From NCBI RefSeq assembly GCF_014633365.1, contig NC_068346.1, forward strand, positions 37,635,191 through 37,699,190: a stretch of DNA of 64,000 nt, written 5' to 3'. A model generated the notes under the pieces. It saw only the letters and a program-made list of their open reading frames with translations, was not told the DNA's origin and made no database searches. Shown here piece after piece: positions 1-11,100 of this stretch. This stretch comes from Diospyros lotus (Eukaryota > Streptophyta > Magnoliopsida > Ericales > Ebenaceae). The position numbers and the translations under genes are program-made. The first letter of the stretch is position 1. Every line of letters starts with the position of its first letter.

Positions 1-248
1 ATGGGGTGAATATTAAGTAAAAGAAGAATTTTTAGATTAGAGAACAAGAAGTAGCCCTTTATACATTCTGCTTGCTATTGGCTTCTCCTGCTAATACCAA
101 GAAAAAGAAGAAGAAAAGCGTGAAGCAGGACGATGGCATCAGCATCTAGGGTCTCAAGCAATCACAGAGAGTCATATTTTTGTAACCTACTAGTGTGAAA
201 CTTTAAGCTAGGGCAGAACCAAACAAGACAATTGAGAGAAAACAGAAA
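1..248. other. Left flank, no gene recognised
   Basis: No ORF, RNA gene or transposon domain is recognisable. The stretch ends at the TG terminus of the first LTR. Confidence 0.5.
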
Positions 249-441
249 TGTATCGTGTATCTTCAACCAACAGAATGAATACAACCTCACCTAACAAATA
301 AACAGTTGAGCTATTTATATGAATAGCTCAACATACACGGAAGGCAAGCAATATATAAAACAAAGTAAAGACAGCAACATACAACTATATAACTAACAAT
401 TGAAACAACTTAAACTGCCTCAATTATCTAATACTTCCACA
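249..441 (-). repeat. 3' LTR of Copia 1
   Basis: This 193-bp direct repeat matches 4606-4798 with about five substitutions. The pol reading frame runs past the polypurine tract and stops just inside the LTR, near position 420. Confidence 0.92.
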
Positions 442-1940
442 CTCCCCTTCAATTTAGGCTCCAAATCCTTTAGCACTCTTGCACTGGTCTTTACTTCTAA
501 GCAACCTGGTATTGCTGTGAGGCCTAACTTCTTGCACAGTAGTTCAAATTGATCTCTAGTCAGCCCCTTTGTAAACACATCAACAACTTGGTCAGCAGTA
601 GGAATATACCGGATTTCCACCTCACTGTTTTCTACTTTTTCAAGCACAAAATGCACATCAACACTAATATGCTTAGTGCTTGAATGATACACGGGATTCT
701 CTGTCATGCTTTTGGCAGCCAGATTGTCACACCACACAACGAGAGTATTTACACAAGGATAACCCAACTCCAATAGTAACTGTTTAAGCCACAAAAGCTC
801 AATTACTCCCAAGGCAACTGCACGGTACTTTGCCTCCCCAACAGACCTAGCCACAACTGATTGCTTCTTAGATCCCCACACAACCAAGTTTGGACCAATG
901 TAGACACAATAACCACTTGTAGATCTACGAGTAACCCGGCAACTAACATGATCTGCATCAATATAGACCACTAAAGAAAGATCTTTTGACGAGGGAGTAA
1001 ACACTGACCCCAAACCAATTGTGCCCTTAATATATCTCAGCAACCTCTTACACGCCAACCAATATTGCAATTTAGGTGCCACCATAAACTGACTCAATTT
1101 ATTCACTGTGTAGCCAATATCAAGGTGAGTGTAGGTGAGGTATTGTAAAGAACCAATCGGTGTACGATAGAAACTAGGCTGAGAAAACAATTCTCCATCA
1201 TCATTCAAAGAAGTTCTAGCAGCCATAGGAGAACCATAGGGCTCGCAGTCTTGCATTGAGGCTTTACACAACAAATCACGAATGTATTTGGACTGATTAA
1301 GATAAAGACTAGTGTGATCTCTATATGCTTCAAATCCCAAAAAATAATTCACTGCTCCTAGAGTCTTTAGAGCAAAGGCACGACCAAGATCTGCTATAGA
1401 AGCATGCAAAGTAGCAGAACTGGAGCCAGTAAGCAGAATGTCATCAACATAGACTAATACAAACACCACATACTCAGCAGTCCGTTTGATGAATAATGAG
1501 GGATCAGACACTAATCGAACAAATCCCCAACATTGAAGTGTTGTCTTCAGCTTGGTATACCAGGCTCGAGGAGCCTGCTTTAGGCCATAAAGGGATTTCC
1601 TAAGCTGATAAACATGCTGAGGAAATTTAGAACTCACAAACCCCTCCGACTGTATCGTATACACTGTCTCACTCAGATCACCATTGAGAAATGCATTATT
1701 CACGTCTACTTGTTGTATTTCCCAACCAAACTGAACAACCAATGAAAACAAAACACGAATAGTGGGAGCCTTAACCACATGGCTGAATGTATCAGCATAA
1801 TCAACGCCTAGATTTTGAAGAAACCCCTTTGCCACTAACCGAGCCTTATACTTAAGAACAGACCCATCGGAATTATACTTAATCCGAAAAATTCACTTAT
1901 TTCCAATCAGATTCATGTCACTTGAAAAAGGAACCAACTC
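420..1940 (-). pseudogene. Copia reverse transcriptase-RNase H (Copia 1)
   Basis: A 471-codon open frame (420-1835) encodes the RVT_2 reverse transcriptase and RNase H of a Copia polyprotein. Visible motifs are QQVDVNNAFLNGDL, SLYGLKQAPRAWYTKL, the catalytic box VYVDDILLTG, the KTLGAVNYFLG block, then RNase H with DADHVSC, SGYCVYIG and WCDNLAAKSM. The 5' part of the RT continues upstream past an in-frame stop where a tryptophan would be expected in the NKW motif. The open frame is long for a relic, so the RT core may be only recently inactive. It would act in the cytoplasmic virus-like particle that copies the element RNA. Confidence 0.9.
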
Positions 1941-3230
1941 CTAGGTATGATTCCTCTCCAAGGCCTGATACTCATCCTCCATAGCCTTAACCCATCGTGA
2001 ATCTAAAAGAGTTTCACTCACTGAACTAGGTTCCAGAGAACTCACTAAGGCGTGTGGAGGAGACAGGGCAAGAGACTTGGCTCGAAGCCTGGCGAGCATA
2101 GGATGAACAGAGGGTGCTGAGATAGGTTTAACAGATTTGGGTTTGGAAGCAACAGGCTGAGCAATAGGCACAAGCACACTAGAGGCAAGAGATGTGTCTG
2201 ATACAGATGTGCTAGAAGATGGCACAGAGGAAGAATCAGGGAGTCCTTAGGACATGGATTGAGCTGCTCTGGGACATAACAAAGAAGATGACAAAGAAGA
2301 GATAATAGGATGAAGAAAGGCAGTGGAATGACCTCGTGACCTTGACTGTGAGGATGGTGAAGAGGAAGCAGAAAACAATTGAAGAAAGGGGAATTCCGAA
2401 GGATTAAACTCAACATTACGAGAAACATAAATTCTGCCTGAAGGATGAAGACACCTATACCCAGCTTGGTTTTGACTGTAGCGAATAAAAACACACTTGG
2501 CAGAATGGAAATCAAATTTGTGTTTATTATATGGCCGTAAAAGAGGAAAATAGGCGCAACCAAATGGTTGCAACATGCTATAGTTAGGTGTGCGATTATA
2601 TAACTTCTCAAAGGGGATTTGAAACTTTATGGAAGAAGAGGGAAGCAAATTTATGAGATATACAACTGTTTGAAAAGACTCAACCCAGAACTTTAATGGT
2701 AGACTAGCATGAGACAACATGGTAAGACCCATTTCGGCAATATGTCGATGCTTCCTTTCCACCACACCATTTTGTTGATGGGTGTGAGGACAAGTAAATC
2801 TAGATTGAATTCCATGAGACTGAAGATAAGGAATAAAGGACTTAAACTCCCCCCATTATCGGTTTGTAATGCACAAAGTTTGGTTTTATACTAAATTTCC
2901 GCAAGTTTATGAAATATGATGAATGTTGACAGAGCATCAGATTTGAGTCTAAGAGGATAAAACAATTATATCGGGTATAGGCATCAACAAATATAACATG
3001 GTATCGAAAACCCTCTGTGGACAATACAGGGGCAGGACCCCAAAAATCTAAATATACTAATTCAAGGGGGGCATTAGCTGTGATATCATGCCTGGAAAAC
3101 GGAAGCTGACTTAGTTTTCCAACTTTACAAGCATCACAAAAAGTAAGTCATTAATGGAACATGGTAATCCAATTTTATTCAGTACCAAACGTAACGCATG
3201 TAAAGAGGGATGACCTAATCAATCATGCCA
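1941..3230 (-). pseudogene. Copia integrase and Ser/Pro-rich linker (Copia 1), broken
   Basis: Reverse-strand pieces in several frames encode the integrase core (FWGPAPVLSTEGFRYHVIFV near 3000, ending near MVERKHRHIAEMG at about 2765), the C-terminal part with QPFGCAYFPLLRPY, and a Ser/Pro-rich linker that leads into the RT. Frameshifts separate the pieces at about 2840, 2250 and 1940. The domain order matches Copia pol. Inactive. Confidence 0.82.
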
Positions 3231-3987
3231 TTACTTACACACAATTGTTATGGGTTTAATCTGAGCCTCAGTTACAAACTTAGACATCTCATAACTAAAT
3301 GAGCACTGTCTATCACTTTGTTTACTAGTACATTTATTATCACTCGTATAAGAAGAAAGGTAGGACACTGAAGGAACTGAAACGCATGCTAGAGGATGGG
3401 CAAACTTGCTGTCAACAACAGACTTAGAAGCTGGTTTCAGCCAATATAGCCCATCCTTAAGGTGTCCCTGGAGCAGCACTTGTCTAGTAGTTTTGTCCTT
3501 TATAAAACAAACATTAGAGTGAAATTCATTTATCACATTATGTTCACGAGTAAGCTGAGACACACTAAAAAGATTTTTCCTCATACTTGGAACATGAAGC
3601 ATGTCTGGAACACACAAAACAAAGTTTGAGTAAGGAAAAGTTTGTAAAGAACCTGTGCTAACATGTGTTATAGGTAATTGCTTACCATTACCTATAGTAA
3701 CTTTATCCCCACCATAATATGGAGTGTGGACTGATAGATTGTTCAAATTCGAGGTAATATGATTCGTAGCACCAGAATCCACGAACCAAGACTGGTCTGG
3801 AACTGATGATGGAGAAGTAAATTGGTCGGAAGGATGCAAAAGAGGTTTAGAAGGAAGGTTACCATAGTGAGAACCCTGGACTGAACCATAGTCAGGCATG
3901 AATGCTCCAATTGAGGACCAAAACCACGAGCATCCACTTGCGGAATACTTCCATTACCTCCTGGTGATCTGCCATTATTGTAACCAG
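3231..3987 (-). pseudogene. Copia aspartic protease and GAG-pre-integrase domain (Copia 1)
   Basis: The frame at 3231-3899 shows the protease catalytic motif WFVDSGATNHIT followed by VPDMLHVPSMRKNLFSVSQL, which is diagnostic of Copia proteases. The pre-integrase region follows (GLYWLKPASK). It matches WFVDSRATNHIT of element F, where Gly has become Arg. Upstream, the gag-protease junction is frameshifted. Confidence 0.87.
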
Positions 3988-4605
3988 TTACATTTTGAAA
4001 ATTCTTATCAAATTGGTAGTAGCACCGATCTGCAAAGTGACCTGTCTTGCCACATAATTGACAGTAGATACGTCTGTTAGAGTTTCTGCCACGACCTCTA
4101 CCACCTCTAAAACCATTACCACCTCCTCGGTTAACAAATTCTCATCTATTGTTATTACTAGATCCTCCACTGCTCTGAGCAGTATAATATGATGCCACAT
4201 TTGCATTTAAACCATTTAGAATGGCCAGTAGTAATTCATTATCATTCACAGGTTCTCCTATGGCTGCAAGAGCATGACCTATGGTTTTGATCTTCAAAAC
4301 ATAGTCATTAATGGACATATTATCCTTCTTAACAGACCTTAATTGTTGTTTAAGTTGGAAGGACTTTGTTAGTGTCTGCCTAGCATATAAATTCTCTAAT
4401 AAAATCCATACCTCGGTCGATGATTCTAAATGTATCACCTAAGCAAGCACTTCTTCACTAATTGTGGAGAACAACCAGCTGAGAGCAGTCACATTCTTCG
4501 GAGGTGTCGTTTTGTTTAGAAACGAAACAAGATCGAAGGTGCGAACAGTGGTGAGAATTTGAGCCTTCCAGAAAATGTAATTCCTAGCGTCTAATTTTAG
4601 AGAAA
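3988..4605 (-). pseudogene. Copia gag with zinc knuckle (Copia 1), N-terminally truncated
   Basis: Three short reverse-strand frames encode a UBN2-type Copia Gag: NYIFWKAQIL at about 4590, SSTEVWILLENLYARQTL, KSFQLKQQLRSVKKDN, and a C-terminal zinc knuckle CQLCGKTGHFADRC (about 4030-4070). Compared with element F it lacks roughly the first 40 residues and an internal block after the TPPK segment. The coding sequence begins exactly at the LTR border. Confidence 0.85.
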
Positions 4606-4798
4606 TGTATCGTGTATCTTCAACCAACAGAATGAATACAACCTCACCTAACAAATAAACAATTGAGCTATTTATATGAATAGCTCAACATACACGAAAG
4701 GCAAGCAATATATAAAACAAAGTAAAGACAGCAACATACAGCCATATAACTAACAATTGAAACAACTTAAATTGCCTCAATTATCTAATACTTCCACA
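4606..4798 (-). repeat. 5' LTR of Copia 1
   Basis: This 193-bp repeat matches 249-441. On the reverse strand it starts TGTGGAAG and ends GATACA. It is followed at once by gag codons, not by a tRNA-Met primer-binding site. Confidence 0.9.
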
Positions 4799-5334
4799 AC
4801 TAGCACAGGAAAAATAAAGGTTTAGATTGTTAGTGCATCACAATTAAATTCTTTATATTATGACTAATCTACATCAATTGTATTTTAATTGGTAAAAAGA
4901 AAGCTCATACAGATCCATTAAAAAATTTACAAGAAAAAACCCATGAAGTAATAAACAATGAGAAACTAGGATCATTAAATTTTAATGTTTGATATTAAGA
5001 TTTTAGGTTTTATATAAATTTTTTAATTTAGATTTTATCTTGTTTCTATTTTATTAAAATAATTACAGCTGTGATAGTTATCTTTTAGTTGGTATTTCAG
5101 CCTATAAATAGGCTTATGATATAATCAGAGATTAAGTTTTTGATTGATATTGAATTCATATTGATGATTTTCCCTCCCTAATCTCTCTGTAATAGTTGAA
5201 GTTTTTATTAGGCATTGTTGTTCAAGAAGTAAAATGTTTCTTTGGAAATCGAAGAATACGGTTGATATATGTGAAGTTCTTGGGTAATCGTCGAAGAACA
5301 AATGAAGGACTTTTCGAAAGATCATGAAAACTAC
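4799..5334. other. AT-rich spacer with LTR-like remnant
   Basis: No gene is seen. The segment CCTATAAATAGGC near 5101 resembles the TATA region of a Copia LTR, so part of this stretch may be an old LTR remnant. No partner copy is in the window. Confidence 0.35.
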
Positions 5335-6979
5335 CGTGAGGGGGCATCATTTTAAGGTATTTTGGAAAGGTTTAAGGGGTTCTAGGGCTCAAGTGATGTA
5401 AGTGTAAAGAAGTTTTGGGCTAAGAAGTTATTTGTAAGAAGTTTAAAATATCTTGTAACTAATTGGTTAAGGAAACCAAATAAGCTAACTTATAGTTAGG
5501 AAACATAATCATGAGCAATGATGAGGAATCTTGAAAAACCTAATTAACATGTGGCGGCACATGTTTCAGTGGACACATGTCGCAAGGGGGTGAAATGGTA
5601 CAAATCACTAGGGACACGTGACACGATCCTACGAAAGCAATGATTATCAACCTTATCCAAGTGACACATGGCAAGCGACACATGGCACACTCGGATTGGC
5701 CATAGATGCCTATAAATACTAAGTCCTTAGAAAGGACAATCTCACCATTAATCAAGAGCAAAAAGGAAGTGAGTTTGAGAGGAAAAGTTCTGCCCAAAAA
5801 TAGAGTGGAGAAACGCTTTGCCGGAAAATTTGGACCGCCATCGTGAAAGGAGTGAAACAGTATCAAAACAACAAGGTAATTCTAATTTCTTTCCGTAGTT
5901 CGATAGATAATTGAATAAGGGTCGCGTGGGTTCAAATCAGAGTCCGGACAAGAGAGAACGGGCCGAAAAACCACAAGAGGTCAAAACGGGAGGGGCGGTG
6001 CGTGTAGCTCAAGCGCCACCTGACTATTGCGAGTGCAGCGAGTGGGGGTCCTTCCCCCAGCGCGTGAGGGGCCCCCCGGCCCCAAATTTGGTAGTCTTGG
6101 TCCTTAAAATTTATCCCTAGGACCCCATGTAAAAATATTTTAGGTTTGAGTTACGAAAGTATGTTATTTTTGTAGAAAATCATTCCCGAACCCTATGAAC
6201 AGTACCTTAACGCTTCCAAACCAGCAAGGTGAGTGCTTCTTGCATCCTTATGTTACATATCGAACATTTTGTCTTCACACAGGTAAGGATGATTACTTGC
6301 ATAAGCATGGCTTTTCTTTAAATCAAGCATTTTCTCCTTTTTTGCCATGCATCACTTGGTGTGTATGGCTATTTGAAGTCAGGATCTCATGTTAGACTGA
6401 TGAAAAGTCATGGAAATGTGAGAACATGATTGATCAGCGGGGGTGATTGCAACACCTCGGTGTCACTACCACAGACGGGGTTTCATGTCATTTTGTATAA
6501 CTCATTTACATGCATGCTATGTCTTCTTGTTGCACTCACTTAGATATAACTATCTGACTTGGGTGTCTCATACCCCTGGAACATTCAACGTTCCAGGTGG
6601 GTTAGTCGTGACAGGTGCCCCGGAGTCAAGCCAGATGAAAGGAAAGGAAGTGGTTCTCAGATAGCTGGCTTCTTTACGTTTTAATTGTAAAAGTGTTGTA
6701 TTGTGGCTTTAGTGTGGGTTTTAATTGTTGTAAAAATGGAGTCTAAATGATTCCTAGATCCCCAATTTGTTTAAGGGGTTGTCAGGTTGTCTTCACATTA
6801 AAAGCATTTCGTGGGAGCCTTGGTTGTCTAGCTTATGGATTTTTAAAAAACTTTCAGGTTCGATCATTTGCTTCCGTTGGCAAAGGCTTCCATAAACGCC
6901 CTTTGATTATCATGTGGTTGCTGGCATCATCATGCATCTTTGTATATGTGTATGGAGAAAAGATAAGTGGGGCGTTACA
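5335..6979 (+). repeat. Solo LTR related to the Tekay-like Gypsy LTR
   Basis: The right end reads GGGGCGTTACA, the same terminus as the Tekay-like LTRs (GGGTGTTACA in sense orientation). The block at 6534-6597, including the dyad CCTGGAACATTCAACGTTCC and a preceding CACTTAGAT motif, is shared with those LTRs at 15560-15580 and 23352-23372 in reverse orientation. CCTATAAATAC near 5709 is a plausible TATA region. No gag or pol lies next to it, so it is a solo LTR or an end fragment. The left edge is uncertain. Confidence 0.6.
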
Positions 6980-7734
6980 CTCTCTCTCTCAAGCTTCTTC
7001 TTTTTTCTTTTCTCCCCTAACTCTTTTTTTTTAAATTCTATCTTTTCCAAATTTTCTAGTTGTTCCGCATCAATAAATAAGATATTAGATAATATTACTT
7101 GTTAATATAATAAACTAAACAACAAAGGAAATAATGGTGGATATGAACTTGGAACCATTAAATTTCAAATAGAGGATCGTGGGCCAGGAGGCATCAAGTC
7201 TAGGAACAGAAATAAGGTACACAATTCTTACATCAAAAGTAAAGCTAGCCTCACCAGATGCCACATTCTTATCGCAATTGTGTTGTAATGAGTATTTACA
7301 AATTAAAAACCTCACTAGTAATAGGAACTTGACGGCATACAGGCTAGGTAGGGTGGCATGGAGAATTGTAGGACAACATGGATGATGATGTAATGTTGGT
7401 TAAAAGAAGACATTATAATAATCATCTGAATCTGCTTGATTAGGGGTTGTATTATTTATTATTTAAAGGCTTTTAGTGAAGCAAAGTTAAAAGTTTATGA
7501 AAATCTTAGCAAAAAAGAGTTTATGAAAACTAATACCAACAACTTGACATAAAAGATGGGAAAGCATATATGGAGACACTTTAAAATCCAAAGGATTTTA
7601 ATTTTTTTTGCTAAGTCAAAGGATTTAAATTAAGTAGGGCAAAAACTGAGTATGTAGAATGTGAGTAAAAAAATAAGTTTGGATGAGATGTTATTATGAA
7701 ACGGGGGTTCAAGCTATCCCCAAAAAGCTCAACT
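6980..7734. other. Non-coding stretch, no gene recognised
   Basis: It begins with a short CT run and is AT-rich. No convincing coding segment is visible on either strand. It probably belongs to a KH-gene intron or 3' flank. Confidence 0.4.
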
Positions 7735-8075
7735 TCAATGTAATAAGAAACGAGTTCAAATATAATAAAGTTGGATTGGCACCAATTGAAGATAAGATGC
7801 AAGAGTCATGATTAAAATAGTTTGGGCATCTAAGAAGAAGATTAATAAAAGCTCTTGTGAGGCAAATGGATGAAATGGAGAAAATTTGTAGCAAAAGAGG
7901 AAGAGGAAGACCAAAGAAAACTTACTAGGAAACTCTTTGACATGGCATTGGATATAATGGCCTTGCAGAGAATATGGTCATGGATGTAGTCATGTGGAGG
8001 TTTATAGTTCGCATAACCAACTTTACCTAGTGGGATAAAGGATTGGGATTCTTGTTGCTGTATTTATTTTTTGCA
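7735..8075 (+). mobile_element. 5'-truncated LINE tail
   Basis: A degenerate plus-strand translation gives the conserved C-terminal block of plant LINE polyproteins: LAPIEDKMQES, FGHLRRR, KRGRGRPKKTY, with several stops. It ends near TTCTTGTTGCTG, like the GTT-rich 3' ends of these LINEs. It lies just downstream of exon 3 of the KH gene and runs antisense to it. Confidence 0.7.
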
Positions 8076-8195
8076 AATGAGATAGGAACCTAACTGTTGT
8101 TATAAATTTGACATGAATATTTCCAAATAATAAAAAAAACTTCCAATGGGTACACAGCCATACAGATTATATAGATAAGAACCAAGACAACAAAC

Positions 8196-11100
8196 CTGTA
8201 CCACTTCATCATTTTCTGAAGCACATTTTGGATCTTGATCATGCTCAATTATCCGGATACCAGCACCAGTGGCCTTCCTCATCTCTGAAATAATTGTGCC
8301 TCCTTTTCCCAACAAACAACCAACCTGATTTGATGGAACAACAAGCCGAGCAGAGACAGGTGACACCCTGCTTCCTGCATCTAGGCCCTTTCCAATGCCA
8401 GCTTCTATAGATCTCTTGAAAACAAGAATTAATGCATTTTGTGCCGCAGAGAATTGTGATTCTCGGTTCTACAAGAACAGGTGAAATAAAAACGAATTAT
8501 TAAGTCAAATGCTACAATAAGCAGATAAAATAATTTGGTGATTACTTTTTTGGTAGGTGCAAGAACAAGGTTTATAAACATTAACAGCAGTGTGGCAAAC
8601 CTCCATTGCAGTAATAGTAATTAATCGTTCATCACACTCAGCAACAGAAGCTCCAATACTGATTGAAGCACCCGTTTCATTCTGAAAAGCCTTCACAATT
8701 GTTCCTCCCTTCCCAATCACACCTCCTACCCTATCATTGGAGCAAAGAAGCCTAAAGACCACCTCTTGCTGCTGCAGCCTTGAGTTCAGGGGAGGAATCC
8801 TCTCAGGCTCTAATGAGAAAGGGTGACCTCCAGAGGCATATGTTACAAAGCCAGCTGCAAAAGGTTGAAGCACTGTATTCCGCTCAGAAGGGACATTGAC
8901 TTGGGGATTGGGTAAGGTATCCTGAGGAGGTATCTGAAGAGGCCCACTTCCGCTCATTTTTGTCCTATCAACTTGTGGGCAATCTTGAAGGCAGCGGGAG
9001 ACAGTAACAAGTGCTTTCTTTGCAGATAAAATATTGCCCTCAATCTGCAATGATATTGACAAATTTTTAAAAGAGAACAAGGCTTGAAATTAATCTAAAA
9101 ACATCATTCAGACATAGAACATTCACTTTATTTCCGTTCAACAGTTTTCCAAGACACTATGGGCCTTTTCAGTAACTTCATTTTCTCTTTTACAACTCCA
9201 ATTTTCTATTGAATGATTGAATTTCCTACTAGGAAATAGAAAACTCAATTTTCTAATTTTTCAACTTTACATTATGAATTAGAAAGCATCCTTTTTTATG
9301 TTTTCTAAATTTTCTGAAAATGAATGCTATGACTACTTGAAATATAAAATGTTAGCACATGTTTGTTTGTAAAATTGGAATTGAAAACTAGAAAATGTTG
9401 TCTAAAACTGAATGGGGCCTATGATTTTCCCTTTCCATAATAGTTGCCAACAGCAATATTTAGCTAAATGTTTAATGGACATTTTATAAACACATAAAGC
9501 TTTTGCATCAAGTCATCATAAATGTTACAAGGCCAGAGATTCATTTTTTGGAGGAAAGGTATCATGTAACGATACTCATTATTAGTGTTAGTTAAGGGTG
9601 GTCAAATTCTGGTCCAGTCCATGACCAAGTGGTCCTAGAATTGGGATTAACCAGTTTTCGGTCTAGTCCAGTCTGGCAGAGGTCTAGGACCAAAAACTGG
9701 TTCAGAATATTATTAATTATTAGAAGTTAAATTTAGAATGTTGCATTATGTTGATTCTTGTTTGGATGTTTTTTTGCGATGAAAATTATGTTTGGATGTT
9801 ATATATAAATATATATACATAATTTTTCAAAATTTTATACTAAAACAGAAAAAAGGAGGAGGTTGAACCAATTATGACCAAACCGAACTGGTCTTCAGTC
9901 TGACCGAACCGGGAAGTTCAGTCCCTGTCTGGCCTAGGGCCAAGACTGTTTAGGATCAAGAAGAGTTGGACCAAAGACCAGCGCAGTTAGGGTTGAGACT
10001 GTCCAAACCAAATGAACAACCTTATGTCATGACCCTAGGAGCACCCTAGGTAACCCTAGGAATGTGACACCTTAGTGAGTAGCACTTTCCAGCTATCTAC
10101 AGTTTCAAGCATCCTGCCACCAATACAGAGCTTTTGGCTCTTCTAAGCTTTCTAAAATACTTTCAAATATAAGTTCTTTTAAGTTTTAATAATGTTCAAA
10201 CATGTAACTTTGGGATCTTTGAAAAATTAGATATTGTTCAAACAAACATCAATGGGATCTTAGAAATAATTATATTCTCGCTTTCACTTAATGAAACACA
10301 TTGAGAAGCCACTTATATTGGCAGTAATAACAATACTAAAAAAAAGGTAATATGTTATAAAGCAAATATAGAATGAACATAAATAAGCATCAATAACGCC
10401 CAATTATAAGTGGAAAGAAAGCAGCACACAAGGATTCCAAAGAGAAGAAACATAGAGATTTGATATCAGTCACGTCACTAAGCCACAAATACTAGACTAG
10501 CAGGAGAATGAGGGGGGTAGCCATCAGAGCAACCACCTGGAAGGTTAACCACTTTCTATCACGTACTATGGGCTCATCAGTGGGTGACTTCACTCACCAT
10601 AACCCCATGGCACGTTAGGGCTCTCGCTGACCTCCTATAAATTTTCTCTCACTTGCCTTCTTGTGATCTGTGTCACGACTACAAAAAGAAGAGAGAAGAG
10701 AGAGGAAGTTGAGAAGGCAACCTAGGGTGATTGCGTAAACAATAGCAACGGCTTGATAGTGATCTCCTTTCACTCCCATTTGTTTTCCTCTTTGTTTTTT
10801 GGCTGGTAAGTGCCTCTTGGTATGCCACTTTTGATTTTTAGGGTCAATTCATCTTTACCATTTTTACATCTAGGCAAGCACCTTCAACACTCGTCAACTC
10901 ATCTAAGGCCCTCACCTAGGCGTCACCTAATCAAAGTCGTCTTGCCTAGAGGTAGATGAAGTGCTTTCATGGAACCTTGAAGAGCCTGACTACCTAGTGA
11001 GCAAGGGACTGGCCTTTGACTGCAATGAAAGGACCTACTACCTTTGTATGTGGTGGAAGTATCAACTAAATGTTCAAATCCATGCACTTCAGAGTGCCAG

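Larger units (their letters stand above)
249..4798 (-). mobile_element. Ty1/Copia retrotransposon 1, reverse strand, decayed
   Basis: Two 193-bp direct repeats bound the element and both read TG...CA. Between them on the reverse strand run gag, zinc knuckle, protease, integrase, reverse transcriptase and RNase H, which is the Copia order. A purine tract (GAAGGGGAGT) directly abuts the 3' LTR at 442-451, as expected for a polypurine tract. The LTRs differ at about five positions by eye. Oddities: no primer-binding site follows the 5' LTR, gag coding sequence starts right at the LTR edge, and the flanks (AGAAA on the left, ACTAG on the right) do not form a target-site duplication. The proteins resemble Copia element F at 59.6-63.85 kb. 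Confidence 0.9.

Noticed and set aside
5911..6664. Several 60-75 codon ORFs in the solo LTR
   Set aside because: Short, unrelated to each other, and located in a sequence whose end and internal block match a Gypsy LTR.
5183..6984. CTCTC on both sides of a TGTAATAG...GGCGTTACA segment, which would make a perfect solo LTR from 5188
   Set aside because: CTCTC lies in CT-rich tracts on both sides, and 5188-5334 looks like a different LTR; the match is probably chance, so a later, uncertain left edge was used.
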